Assembly: GCA_019115125.1 (NCBI GenBank)
Contig: DXEG01000008.1
Coordinates: forward strand, 21,029-85,028
Direction of reading: 5' to 3'
From: Candidatus Blautia faecipullorum
GTDB taxonomy: Bacteria; Bacillota; Clostridia; Lachnospirales; Lachnospiraceae
DNA: 64,000 nt
Shown: positions 26,162 through 33,772 of the stretch, in pieces
Layout: the number at the start of each line of letters is the position of its first letter
Position numbering within the stretch: the first letter of the stretch is position 1
Made by a program: the position numbers and the translations under genes
Notes under the pieces: generated by a model
Seen by the model: the letters and a program-made list of their open reading frames with translations, nothing else
Database searches by the model: none
What the model was told of the DNA's origin: nothing

Positions 26162-27292
26162 ATGATTTACAGAGATTTTCAGGATATAAAGCTTTCTGCA
26201 TTGGGAATGGGAGCTATGCGTCTTCCGGTAATAGATGGAGACGATTCCAGGATTGATGAAAAAAGAACGGAAGAGATGGTTGCTTACGCAATGGAACAGG
26301 GCGTGAATTATTATGATACCGCCTGGGGATACCACGGCGGGAATTCAGAGCTCGCCATGGGAAAAGCTCTGAAGAATTATCCCAGGGAGAGCTTTTATCT
26401 GGCGTCAAAATTCCCGGGTTACGACCTTTCCAATATGGATAAGGTAGAGGAGATTTTTGAGAAGCAGCTTGAAAAATGTCAGGTGGAATATTTTGATTTC
26501 TATCTTTTCCATAATGTGTGTGAAATGAATATCGACGCATATCTGGATCCGAAGTTTGGTATCTTTGAGTATCTGATGAAGCAGAAGGAGAACGGACGTA
26601 TCCGCCATCTGGGATTTTCCGCCCATGGGGGAGAGGATGTCCTGAAGCGTTTTCTGGATGCCTACGGAGAGCATATGGAATTCTGTCAGCTTCAGTTGAA
26701 TTATCTGGACTGGACCTTCCAGAACGGTAAGGAAAAAGTAGAGCTGATGAAAGAACATCAGATTCCTGTGTGGGTGATGGAACCGGTGCGCGGCGGCAAG
26801 CTGGCGTCGCTTCCCGAAAAATATGCGGAGCAGTTAAAGGCGCTTAGGCCGGAGGAGAGCACGGTTGCCTGGGCTTTCCGCTTCCTGCAGTCTGTGCCGG
26901 AGGTGAAGGTGGTTCTTTCCGGAATGTCCGATATGGAACAGATGAAGGAGAACATTCGTACATATGAAGAGGACAGGCCGCTGAATCAGGAAGAGATGGA
27001 CACGCTGATGGGAATCGCGCAGGATATGGTGAAAAAGGCCTCCGTTCCCTGCACCGCCTGTCACTACTGTGTGGATCACTGCCCGCAGGAACTGGATATT
27101 CCAAGACTTCTGGAGCTTTATAACGAGCATGTTCTTACAGAAGGCGGTTTTATCGCGCCAATGGCATTATCCGCGATCCCTGCGGAAAAGCATCCTGACG
27201 CATGTATCGGATGCAGAAGCTGCGAGGCGGTCTGCCCGCAGCAGATTAAGATTTCTGAGGCAATGGCGGATTTCGCTGAGAAACTAAAATAA
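26162..27292 (+). CDS. Aldo/keto reductase with C-terminal 2x[4Fe-4S] ferredoxin domain
   Basis: A 376-aa protein. The N-terminal aldo/keto reductase barrel has the catalytic Asp52 and Tyr57 (YYDTAWGYHGG), a Lys in LASKFPG and a His in FHNV. The C-terminal domain holds two cysteine sets, CTACHYCVDHCP and CIGCRSCEAVCP, each suited to a 4Fe-4S cluster. Such fusions are common in anaerobes and are thought to pass electrons between NAD(P)H or ferredoxin and a carbonyl substrate. GGAGG at 26149-26153 favours ATG 26162 over the upstream in-frame ATG 26147. The MerR-type promoter suggests induction by a stress or toxic compound. Confidence 0.88.
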   Translation: MIYRDFQDIKLSALGMGAMRLPVIDGDDSRIDEKRTEEMVAYAMEQGVNYYDTAWGYHGGNSELAMGKALKNYPRESFYLASKFPGYDLSNMDKVEEIFEKQLEKCQVEYFDFYLFHNVCEMNIDAYLDPKFGIFEYLMKQKENGRIRHLGFSAHGGEDVLKRFLDAYGEHMEFCQLQLNYLDWTFQNGKEKVELMKEHQIPVWVMEPVRGGKLASLPEKYAEQLKALRPEESTVAWAFRFLQSVPEVKVVLSGMSDMEQMKENIRTYEEDRPLNQEEMDTLMGIAQDMVKKASVPCTACHYCVDHCPQELDIPRLLELYNEHVLTEGGFIAPMALSAIPAEKHPDACIGCRSCEAVCPQQIKISEAMADFAEKLK

Positions 27293-27304
27293 ACGACTTT
27301 CTTA

Positions 27305-27358
27305 ACCCTCTCTGTACAAAGACCGTACGTGGTTTTGTACAGAGAGGGTATTCTTTTT
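27305..27358 (+). terminator. Intrinsic terminator after the aldo/keto reductase
   Basis: A perfect 16-bp stem ACCCTCTCTGTACAAA/TTTGTACAGAGAGGGT (27305-27320 and 27334-27349) is followed by TTCTTTTT. Confidence 0.92.
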
Positions 27359-27409
27359 ATAGAAGGGCCCCGGCATAGAGCATATAAAACAGCCTCCGGC
27401 TGTATGAGC

Positions 27410-27901
27410 TTACTCCTTTACACCGGAATGCAGAGTCCCGCTGAGAAACAGGCAGAAGTAGACTGCGGCGCCCATGAGAAGGAAGAGGATTCCCTCTGTA
27501 AGGTCCGGCATGGACGAAAGCTTTTTGGTGAAAAGAACGGGAAGTCCGAAATAAAGGACAAGGCAGCCTGCGGTGAGGATGAGCTGGTATCTGGCCATGA
27601 TCCACCCGCAGGAACGCAGGCAGCTTCCCAGCGAAAGAGGAACGGCGGCATACTTTTTCAGTCTGCTGCTGCGTGCTCCCAGCTCCCGGACAAAAAATAG
27701 CTGCTCATACAGAGCCTGCATGAGACTGAGAGAGCCAAAGAAATAAAAAAACCCATACATGGCACTGTCCGGCGAAGAACTTTGGCGCTGTATGCAGCCG
27801 TTAATGAGAAACAGTCCCCACACAACGCCGATGTGGATAAAATAGCGGTAGTTCTTTTCTTTGATACGGGAATTTTCTCTGATATAAAACAATGATCTCA
27901 T
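27410..27901 (-). CDS. Small integral membrane protein of the ABC operon
   Basis: About 163 aa with four hydrophobic segments: FIHIGVVWGLFLING, MYGFFYFFGSLSL, ILTAGCLVLYFGLPVLF and ILFLLMGAAVYFCLFL. No conserved family is recognised. It is the last gene of the minus-strand operon, 19 bases after an ABC ATPase, so a reduced permease or accessory subunit is likely. An ATG upstream in frame (28060) lies inside the ATPase gene; AAGGAGG fits ATG 27901, chosen here. Confidence 0.65.
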   Translation of the reverse strand: MRSLFYIRENSRIKEKNYRYFIHIGVVWGLFLINGCIQRQSSSPDSAMYGFFYFFGSLSLMQALYEQLFFVRELGARSSRLKKYAAVPLSLGSCLRSCGWIMARYQLILTAGCLVLYFGLPVLFTKKLSSMPDLTEGILFLLMGAAVYFCLFLSGTLHSGVKE

Positions 27902-27920
27902 AGCTTGTCGCCTCCTTGGT

Positions 27921-28640
27921 TCAGAGCAGATCGTGGATATGGACAGAGCCGGGGAAAAGCTCAGCGAGCTTTTTTCCGGGAAAACGGTCATGGAAATCTT
28001 CAATGCTTTCATATTGAACCAGGCGGCCGTTTTCCAGGCGCAGAAGATAATCGGCCGCATGATCCAGATCCTCTGTGATATGAGAGGTCATAAGGACGGA
28101 AACACCCTGATCAGTGAGCTCACGGAGCAGGCTGAGAAATTCCCTGCGGAAAACAGGATCAAATCCGGCCGCCGGCTCGTCCAGCAGAAGCAGCTTTGGT
28201 TTGTGAGAGAGAGCCATGCAGCAGTAAAATTTCATGGTATCGCCCTTGGAGAGCCCGTGCACCGGGAGATTCCCGGGAACTCCCAGACGATCCAGCCATT
28301 GCTTCAGACATGACTTTTCATAGTTTTCAAAATAGGAGCCAATGAGATCTCCATTTTCCAGCGCTGTTTTTTCCCAGAACGGCTGAAGATTCTCAGACAC
28401 ATATCCGGTCAGCTCCCGTGCTTTCAGGGGAGCTTCCCTGACAGAGATTCCTCCAATAAAAACCTCTCCCCGGAATCTTAAGTCCAGTCCCGCCAATATG
28501 CGCAGCAGGGTGGTTTTTCCGGCGCCGTTTCCGCCGATCAGCCCGGTGAGATAACCTTCTTCCAGAGAAACATCAATGTCCTTCAGGGAGAAATGATCAA
28601 AATTTCTTGTGAGATTCCGGCAGGTCAGTATTTTCGCCAC
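27921..28640 (-). CDS. ABC transporter ATP-binding protein (GntR-linked)
   Basis: A 239-aa single-domain ABC ATPase. Walker A is GGNGAGKTT at about residues 36-44, and Walker B with the catalytic Glu is LLLLDEPAAGFD. The signature region reads HGLSKGDTMKF in place of LSGGQ, a form typical of the YtrB/EcsA-like ATPases linked to GntR regulators. The start is GTG at 28640 with GGGAGG upstream; it overlaps the end of the GntR gene by 44 bases. It would energise the membrane protein at 27410 or the one at 29024, in drug or cell-envelope stress export (family inference). Confidence 0.85.
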   Translation of the reverse strand: MAKILTCRNLTRNFDHFSLKDIDVSLEEGYLTGLIGGNGAGKTTLLRILAGLDLRFRGEVFIGGISVREAPLKARELTGYVSENLQPFWEKTALENGDLIGSYFENYEKSCLKQWLDRLGVPGNLPVHGLSKGDTMKFYCCMALSHKPKLLLLDEPAAGFDPVFRREFLSLLRELTDQGVSVLMTSHITEDLDHAADYLLRLENGRLVQYESIEDFHDRFPGKKLAELFPGSVHIHDLL

Positions 28641-29019
28641 AGCCTTTCCTCCCTTCTGTAAAAAAATCCACCATTGCCAGGATGTCTTCCCGGGTCAGTC
28701 CGATCCCCCGGGCGTCGTCCAGCCACTGGGACAGACGCTGTTCCAGATTTTTAAGCTGCTGTTCCCGCAAAAAATCCTGATTTGTTTCTTTTACATAAAA
28801 TCCCTTTCCCGGCACGGAGTAAATCAGCCCCTCCTTTTCCAGCTCCTCATATGCCCGCTTGGTGGTGATGACGCTGATCTCAAGTTCTCTGGCAAGGGAG
28901 CGTATAGAGGGGAGCATTTCTCCGGGCTGGATGGTCTTGTTCACCAGCCCCTCTTTTACAGCCTTTATGATCTGCTCGTAGATGGGAAGACTGCTTTCTT
29001 CTTTTAAAATGATATACAC
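28597..29019 (-). CDS. GntR-family (YtrA-type) regulator
   Basis: A 140-aa regulator: a winged helix (IRSLARELEISVITTKRAYE) followed by a short helical tail, the YtrA subfamily size. YtrA-type proteins repress ABC-transporter operons and are released by cell-wall-active antibiotics in known cases. The start is GTG 29019, preceded by GAGGGTGA; the frame continues upstream but into the neighbouring permease gene. It sits in the middle of the operon it probably controls. The likely operator is the CCTATACTGT/ACAGTATAGG repeat at 30654-30698. Confidence 0.87.
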   Translation of the reverse strand: MYIILKEESSLPIYEQIIKAVKEGLVNKTIQPGEMLPSIRSLARELEISVITTKRAYEELEKEGLIYSVPGKGFYVKETNQDFLREQQLKNLEQRLSQWLDDARGIGLTREDILAMVDFFTEGRKGCGENTDLPESHKKF

Positions 29020-29023
29020 AAAT

Positions 29024-29788
29024 TCACCCTCTTTGTTTCTGGCAATAGATCTGTTCAAAATCAGAGGCCTTCTCCAGACATTCCTTTGTGGCGGCCGCCG
29101 CGGCACAGCCCTGCAGTACCAGCAGGATGATCCATGGAGCGTAGAGAAGGGGAAAACGGCTGTAAAGCTGCTGTCCGTGGCCGATACCCAGAGCGAGCTG
29201 CTGTGCCAGCAAAAACAGGATCCAGTAAAAGTTTACGAATTTTTCCAGCGGCGACGTACTCTCCTCCAGAGATTTTCCGTTGACGCCGCGGAAGCCTGTT
29301 TTCAGAAGCAGGCTCCATACAGTAAGCAGATACAGGCCCGTCTGTGTCAGAACACCCGGCAGTGATTTTTCATAAAAAAATCCTCCCAGGGTGATATGGT
29401 GGAACAGGACGATGGCCATGAAAAGCCACATAAGCCGCAGGAGAAAAAGCTTCAAAAGACTGTCTTTCCGCTGCTTGGCTGTTACGGGAAGGAGGAAGGC
29501 CATCCGGGGAAGCGCCAAAGGCTTTTCCCGGGCAAAAAGCGCCGTCATACCCGTGCTCAGCAGAAGAACTGCCATGGATGCATAGGAGGCGGCCGGCCAT
29601 TTAGAAACGTAGGAGGCCAGCTCCAGGGAATTGAGACCGCCGTAAATGCTTCTCGCGGCCAGAGAGACGCCGACAGTGGAAACTAGAAGCAGGATCTCCG
29701 CAAAAAGCCAGAAAATAAGATACAGCAGATTTTTCAGACTGCTTTTAAGCGAAAAACAGGCGCTGGTTTTAAGCAGAAGCTTCAGCAT
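29024..29788 (-). CDS. ABC-2-like membrane permease
   Basis: A 254-aa protein with about six membrane segments, including ILLLVSTVGVSLAA, YASMAVLLLSTGMTALF, LLRLMWLFMAIVLF and YLLTVWSLLL. A short loop LPVTAKQRKDSLLKL separates two of them, similar to ABC-2 permeases that work with small ATPases. It overlaps the upstream ATPase gene by 7 bases and precedes the GntR gene by 4. It is the membrane partner of the 285-aa ATPase; exported substrate unknown. Confidence 0.75.
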   Translation of the reverse strand: MLKLLLKTSACFSLKSSLKNLLYLIFWLFAEILLLVSTVGVSLAARSIYGGLNSLELASYVSKWPAASYASMAVLLLSTGMTALFAREKPLALPRMAFLLPVTAKQRKDSLLKLFLLRLMWLFMAIVLFHHITLGGFFYEKSLPGVLTQTGLYLLTVWSLLLKTGFRGVNGKSLEESTSPLEKFVNFYWILFLLAQQLALGIGHGQQLYSRFPLLYAPWIILLVLQGCAAAAATKECLEKASDFEQIYCQKQRG

Positions 29789-30639
29789 GATACAGTCCCC
29801 CTTTCCAGATAATAAAAGACAGTGGAAAGATCCGGATGAGGAACCCTTTGAAAATGGCGGCGGTTTTCTTCGGTGATCAGGATCAGGGCTTCGCTGTGGT
29901 ATTCTCCGTGCTTTTGCCCCATGATCCAGGCCTCTGGAAGGGCGTTCAGTTCCTCTCTTGTGCCTCTGAGGAGACAGAAACGGCTGCAGAGAGATTCCTT
30001 GTCCAAAAAGAACTGCATCCTCCCATCCTTCAGCATCAGGATATAATCAGCGATCCTGTCCAGGTCACTGATGAGGTGCGTAGAAAAGACAACACTTCGC
30101 TGACCGGATTCCACAATCTCCTGCATACAGCTTAGAAGGCTGCGCCGAAAACCGGGATCCAGACCGTCCGCAGGCTCGTCCATAAGATAAAGACTGGGAC
30201 GGCAGGCCAGGGCGAAGGCGAACTGCAGCTTCCGCCGGGCTCCCCTGGACAGATTTTTTACCTTCTGGTCAGGAGAAATTTCAAAGCGTCTGCAGGACTC
30301 CTGAAAAACGGAAAAACGAAAGTCAGGATAAAATTTCCCGAAGCAGGCGGCGTTTTTGGCGGCTGACCAGCGGTCTTCAAAAAAGTCCTGTTCCAATACA
30401 GCGCCGATTCTTTGCCGGACGAAAGGTTCATTGTCGGCTGCGGAGCTGCCGTCTACAGTTACTGTTCCGGCGTCCGGCCGGTACAGATGAAGAAGAGTGC
30501 GGAGCAGGGTGGTTTTGCCTGAGCCGTTTTCGCCGATAATCCCCAGAATAAAGCCGGGCTCCAGAGAAAAGCTTATATTTTGCAGAGAAAATCCGCCGAA
30601 GGATTTGCAAATCCCCTTTACTTCCAGTAATGGCGTCAT
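29782..30639 (-). CDS. ABC transporter ATP-binding protein
   Basis: A 285-aa ABC ATPase, first gene of the five-gene operon. Walker A is GENGSGKTT at about residues 36-44; the signature is degenerate (NLSRGARRKL); Walker B LYLMDEPADGLD is followed by H-loop STHLISD. A C-terminal extension of about 70 residues follows the nucleotide-binding domain. The strong promoter and operator just upstream and AAGGAGG before ATG 30639 mark it as the operon start. Confidence 0.87.
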   Translation of the reverse strand: MTPLLEVKGICKSFGGFSLQNISFSLEPGFILGIIGENGSGKTTLLRTLLHLYRPDAGTVTVDGSSAADNEPFVRQRIGAVLEQDFFEDRWSAAKNAACFGKFYPDFRFSVFQESCRRFEISPDQKVKNLSRGARRKLQFAFALACRPSLYLMDEPADGLDPGFRRSLLSCMQEIVESGQRSVVFSTHLISDLDRIADYILMLKDGRMQFFLDKESLCSRFCLLRGTREELNALPEAWIMGQKHGEYHSEALILITEENRRHFQRVPHPDLSTVFYYLERGTVSC

Positions 30640-30653
30640 AGGATACCTCCTTT

Positions 30654-30719
30654 CCTATACTGTGTATTAACTGTTTATGCCTATATATACAGTATAGGCA
30701 AAAACCATTACGGTGTCAA
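30654..30719 (-). promoter_or_regulatory. Promoter and inverted-repeat operator of the GntR/ABC operon
   Basis: On the minus strand TTGACA (30719-30714), a 17-base spacer and TATACT (30696-30691) form a near-consensus promoter. The perfect 10-bp inverted repeat CCTATACTGT (30654-30663) and ACAGTATAGG (30689-30698) overlaps the -10 and the start region. TACTGTATATATA between them resembles YtrA-type sites. Repression by the operon's GntR protein is likely. Confidence 0.75.
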
Positions 30720-30779
30720 TAGAAAATGAAACTTTCCTATATAAGACATTCTGTCTTGAGAGAGGGCGTATTTATTTCG

Positions 30780-31145
30780 TTATCTCCTTTTTGGACAGAT
30801 GATTTTTACAATCTGTTCGATGGCGTGATGAAGCAGCTCCGCGGTTTCGGTGTCCGCCGCTTTATAGTAAACTTCCTTTCCGTCCCGGCGGCTGACGATC
30901 AGGCCGCTGGCCTTTAGCTGACGCAGATGATGGGAGACCGCCGGGCTGCTCATTTCCATCAGCGAGGAAATATTTATGACACATTCCTCGCAGTGGCAGA
31001 GAAGCCAGAAAATCCGGAGGCGGTTTCCGTCGCCAAGCTGCTTGAAAATTTCCGCGGCGCACTGGAAATCCTCCTGCGCGGGCATCTGGTTCAGGGAATG
31101 TTCGATTTCCTGACCGTGGTCATGTGGTAAAACTGTTTTTGGCAT
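30780..31145 (-). CDS. ArsR/SmtB-family metal-sensing repressor
   Basis: A 121-aa winged-helix repressor. The recognition helix lies in SSPAVSHHLRQLKASGL and the wing in RRDGKEVYY. Likely metal ligands are CHCEEC before the recognition helices and the C-terminal helix DTETAELLHHAIEQ, which resembles the alpha-5 zinc site of SmtB/CzrA. Apo-repressors of this family leave DNA on binding Zn, Cd or Pb. Start ATG 31145 has GGAGG; a longer frame to 31232 has none. It is divergent from the HMA/P-ATPase genes, which it should control through the palindrome at 31319. Confidence 0.88.
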   Translation of the reverse strand: MPKTVLPHDHGQEIEHSLNQMPAQEDFQCAAEIFKQLGDGNRLRIFWLLCHCEECVINISSLMEMSSPAVSHHLRQLKASGLIVSRRDGKEVYYKAADTETAELLHHAIEQIVKIICPKRR

Positions 31146-31208
31146 ATGGCTCCCTCCTGCTGTGCAATAATTAATTCGATGATACCATTCCCGAAAAAGC
31201 ATGTCAAA

Positions 31209-31245
31209 TTCAAATGAAAAACTTCTGTTCAAATGAGAACTTCTT
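31209..31245. repeat. Direct repeat TTCAAATGA..ACTTCT in the arsR upstream region
   Basis: TTCAAATGA followed by AAAACTTCT at 31209-31226 recurs as TTCAAATGA GAACTTCT at 31228-31244, a period of 19 bases. It lies on the arsR side of the intergenic region and may be a second regulator site. No palindrome is formed. Confidence 0.4.
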
Positions 31246-31280
31246 CCCAGAGCAATTTCTACAAAAACAAAATATTTCTC

Positions 31281-31338
31281 TTGACACCGCCTTTAGAAAG
31301 GTGTATATTACAAACAAGAATTAAACATATGTTTAATT
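31281..31338 (+). promoter_or_regulatory. Promoter and 20-bp palindromic operator of the metal-export operon
   Basis: TTGACA (31281-31286), 17 bases, TATATT (31304-31309). Just downstream is the perfect 20-bp palindrome AATTAAACATATGTTTAATT (31319-31338), whose centre ACATATGT matches ArsR/SmtB-family operators. Its position over the transcription start fits metal-relieved repression. Confidence 0.85.
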
Positions 31339-31379
31339 GATTGCGATAAAATAAGTACAAAGAGAAAGGAAACCGAAAA

Positions 31380-31598
31380 ATGAAAAAGACGTATAAAATC
31401 GAAGTAGACTGTGCAAACTGTGCCAACAAAATGGAGGAGGCAGCGAAGCGTACCGACGGTGTAAAGGATGCCAGCGTGAATTTCATGATGCTGAAGATGC
31501 ATGTGGAGTTTGAAGAAGGCAGGAACCCCAGGGAAGTGATGCAGGAGGTTCTCAAAAACTGCAGGAAGGTAGAAGACGACTGTGAAATTTATATCTGA
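31380..31598 (+). CDS. Stand-alone heavy-metal-associated (HMA) domain protein
   Basis: A 72-aa ferredoxin-like HMA domain. The metal site is VDCANCANK near residue 11 (CxxC), and the fold's acidic C-terminus VEDDCEIYI is present. In most P1B-ATPases this domain is fused at the N-terminus; here the following ATPase lacks it. It probably delivers Zn2+/Cd2+ (less likely Cu+) to the pump as a soluble chaperone. AAAGGAAACC precedes the ATG, and the ATPase follows 65 bases later. Confidence 0.88.
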   Translation: MKKTYKIEVDCANCANKMEEAAKRTDGVKDASVNFMMLKMHVEFEEGRNPREVMQEVLKNCRKVEDDCEIYI

Positions 31599-31663
31599 CG
31601 CGTTCCGCGCCGGCGCGAGGAGGGTTCCGGCGGCAGAGCGATCATATGGTGAGGAGAATTGCT

Positions 31664-33550
31664 ATGAATAAGAAACAGAAAAAAATGCTGGCGCGTATTC
31701 TGATCGCCGCGGCCTTACTGGTGTTCCTGAATTTTATTCCGGCAAAGGGCTGGCTCAGATTTCTTCTGTATCTGGCGCCGTACCTGGTCATCGGCTATGA
31801 TATTCTTCTGAAAGCCGCCAGGGGAGTCAAAAACCGTCAGGTGTTTGACGAGTGCTTTTTGATGGCGGTGGCTACGGTAGGCGCCATTGCTCTGGCTCTC
31901 TATGAAAAAAGCGGCGATTATACAGAGGCCATCGCCGTTATGCTGTTTTACCAGATCGGAGAATGGTTCCAGAGTTACGCGGTAGGCAAAAGCCGCCGTA
32001 ATATCAGCGAGCTTATGGATATCCGCCCGGACTATGCCAATGTGGAGACTGACGGACGTCTGGAAAAAACAGATCCGGACGAGATAGAGATCGGCACTGT
32101 GATCGTAGTGCAGCCCGGAGAAAAGGTTCCCATCGACGGTATCGTGCTGGAAGGCGCCTCATCGCTGAACACAAGCGCCCTTACCGGGGAAAGTCTTCCC
32201 AGAGATGTGAAGGCCGGAGACGAGATCATCAGCGGCTGCATCAATATGACAGGCGTGCTGAAGATACGCACAACGAAAGAATTTGGGGAATCTACAGTGT
32301 CGAAGATTCTGGATCTGGTAGAGAACGCGACCTCGCGCAAATCCAGATCGGAGGACTTTATTTCTAAATTTGCCCGGGTGTATACCCCGGCGGTCTGCTG
32401 CGCGGCGCTGGCCTTGGCTTTTCTTCCGCCTCTTGTCAGAATGACTGCTCTGGGGATGAATCCTGCATGGGGAAGCTGGATTTACCGGGCTCTTACCTTC
32501 CTGGTGATCAGTTGTCCCTGCGCGCTGGTGATCAGTATCCCGCTGAGCTTTTTCGCCGGGATCGGAGGAGCCAGCAACGCGGGAGTACTGGTGAAGGGCT
32601 CCAATTATCTGGAAACACTTTCTCAGACAAGGATCGTTGTTTTTGACAAGACAGGAACCCTTACTCAGGGAGTATTTGAGGTAAACGGTATCCATCATAA
32701 TGAAATGGAAAATGAGAAGCTGATTGAATACGCGGCATTGGCGGAGAGCGCTTCCTCCCATCCTATCAGCAAAAGCCTGCAGCGCGCTTACGGGAAGGAA
32801 ATCGACCGCAGCCGCGTGGAGGATATCCGCGAGATCAGCGGAAACGGAGTGATCGCCAGAGTAGACGGAAGGGAAGTGGCCGCAGGAAACGACAAGCTGA
32901 TGGCCAGTTTGGGAATCCCCTATAAAAACTGCCGCAGCGTAGGAACCATCATTCACATGGCGGTTGACGGAAGCTACGCGGGACATATCGTGATCTCCGA
33001 CGTGGTGAAGCCGCGGGCAGGAGAGGCTGTAAAGGCTCTGAAAAAGGCGGGTGTCCAAAAGGTTGTTATGCTCACCGGAGATGCGAAAAGGGTAGCGGAT
33101 CAGGTATCGGCTTCCCTGGGGATAGACGAGGTGTACAGCGAGCTGCTTCCGGGAGATAAAGTTCAGAAGGTAGAAGAACTTCTTAAGGATAAGACGGATA
33201 ACGCCAGGCTTGCTTTCGTAGGAGACGGGATCAACGACGCTCCGGTTCTGGGCCGGGCGGATATCGGCATCGCCATGGGAGCTATGGGATCCGACGCCGC
33301 GATCGAGGCTGCGGACGTGGTATTGATGGACGACGATCCGGTGAAGATTGCCAAGGCGATCAAAATTTCCCGGAAATGTCTCGGGATCGTATACCAGAAT
33401 ATTGTGTTCGCCATCGGCATCAAGCTGATCTGTCTGGCTCTGGGAGCGCTGGGGCTTGCCAATATGTGGCTGGCGATCTTCGCCGACGTAGGCGTTATGG
33501 TCATCGCCGTGCTGAATGCCATCCGCGCCCTTTTCGTAAAAAAACTATAG
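31664..33550 (+). CDS. P1B-type heavy-metal-translocating ATPase without HMA domain
   Basis: A 628-aa metal-exporting P-type ATPase. Actuator motif TGES is at 174-177, the membrane metal site CPC at 284-286, the phosphorylation motif DKTGT at 328-332, SSHP in the nucleotide domain, and GDGINDAP later. The last membrane helix has ADVGVMVIAVLNAIR; an Asp there marks the Zn/Cd/Pb (P1B-2) class. No N-terminal CxxC domain is present; it is supplied by the separate 72-aa gene upstream. GAGGAG fits ATG 31664; an in-frame ATG at 31646 is less well placed. Induced through the ArsR operator. Confidence 0.92.
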   Translation: MNKKQKKMLARILIAAALLVFLNFIPAKGWLRFLLYLAPYLVIGYDILLKAARGVKNRQVFDECFLMAVATVGAIALALYEKSGDYTEAIAVMLFYQIGEWFQSYAVGKSRRNISELMDIRPDYANVETDGRLEKTDPDEIEIGTVIVVQPGEKVPIDGIVLEGASSLNTSALTGESLPRDVKAGDEIISGCINMTGVLKIRTTKEFGESTVSKILDLVENATSRKSRSEDFISKFARVYTPAVCCAALALAFLPPLVRMTALGMNPAWGSWIYRALTFLVISCPCALVISIPLSFFAGIGGASNAGVLVKGSNYLETLSQTRIVVFDKTGTLTQGVFEVNGIHHNEMENEKLIEYAALAESASSHPISKSLQRAYGKEIDRSRVEDIREISGNGVIARVDGREVAAGNDKLMASLGIPYKNCRSVGTIIHMAVDGSYAGHIVISDVVKPRAGEAVKALKKAGVQKVVMLTGDAKRVADQVSASLGIDEVYSELLPGDKVQKVEELLKDKTDNARLAFVGDGINDAPVLGRADIGIAMGAMGSDAAIEAADVVLMDDDPVKIAKAIKISRKCLGIVYQNIVFAIGIKLICLALGALGLANMWLAIFADVGVMVIAVLNAIRALFVKKL

Positions 33551-33629
33551 TAACAGTTCAACCATACAGTGGCGTCAGCCACAGTAAGCACGCAGTGCGG
33601 TTTTACGAATGGCGCAAACTGAACTGTTA
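33551..33629. repeat. Interspersed structured repeat, copy A, bounded by inverted repeats
   Basis: A 50-base unit (33566-33615) recurs at 54413-54462 with six differences, all transitions. It can form two small hairpins, GTGGC-GTCA-GCCAC and GCAC-GCA-GTGC. In this copy it is framed by a perfect 10-bp inverted repeat TAACAGTTCA (33551-33560)/TGAACTGTTA (33620-33629). It follows the P-ATPase stop directly, so the outer stem may act as a terminator. Confidence 0.7.
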
Positions 33630-33658
33630 AGTGTTTAGATTTGTATCCCCGGAGTCTT

Positions 33659-33687
33659 TTGACATCTGGATTAAAAGGTGTTATAAT
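33659..33687 (+). promoter_or_regulatory. Consensus promoter for the dehydratase/activase pair
   Basis: TTGACA (33659-33664), 17-base spacer, TATAAT (33682-33687). It lies 86 bases before ATG 33773, with a hairpin (33718-33742) in the leader. Confidence 0.8.
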
Positions 33688-33717
33688 TCCCACGAAATCA
33701 ACGGATAAGTACCGAAT

Positions 33718-33750
33718 AGCAGTCTGGCTTTGCCGGACTGCTGTTTCCTT
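33718..33750 (+). terminator. Leader hairpin, possible attenuator
   Basis: AGCAGTCTGG/CCGGACTGCT with a 5-base loop, one G-U pair, followed by GTTTCCTTT. It lies between the promoter at 33659 and ATG 33773, so it could attenuate the operon. Confidence 0.5.
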
Positions 33751-33772
33751 TATAAGATATCTGGAGGTATGT

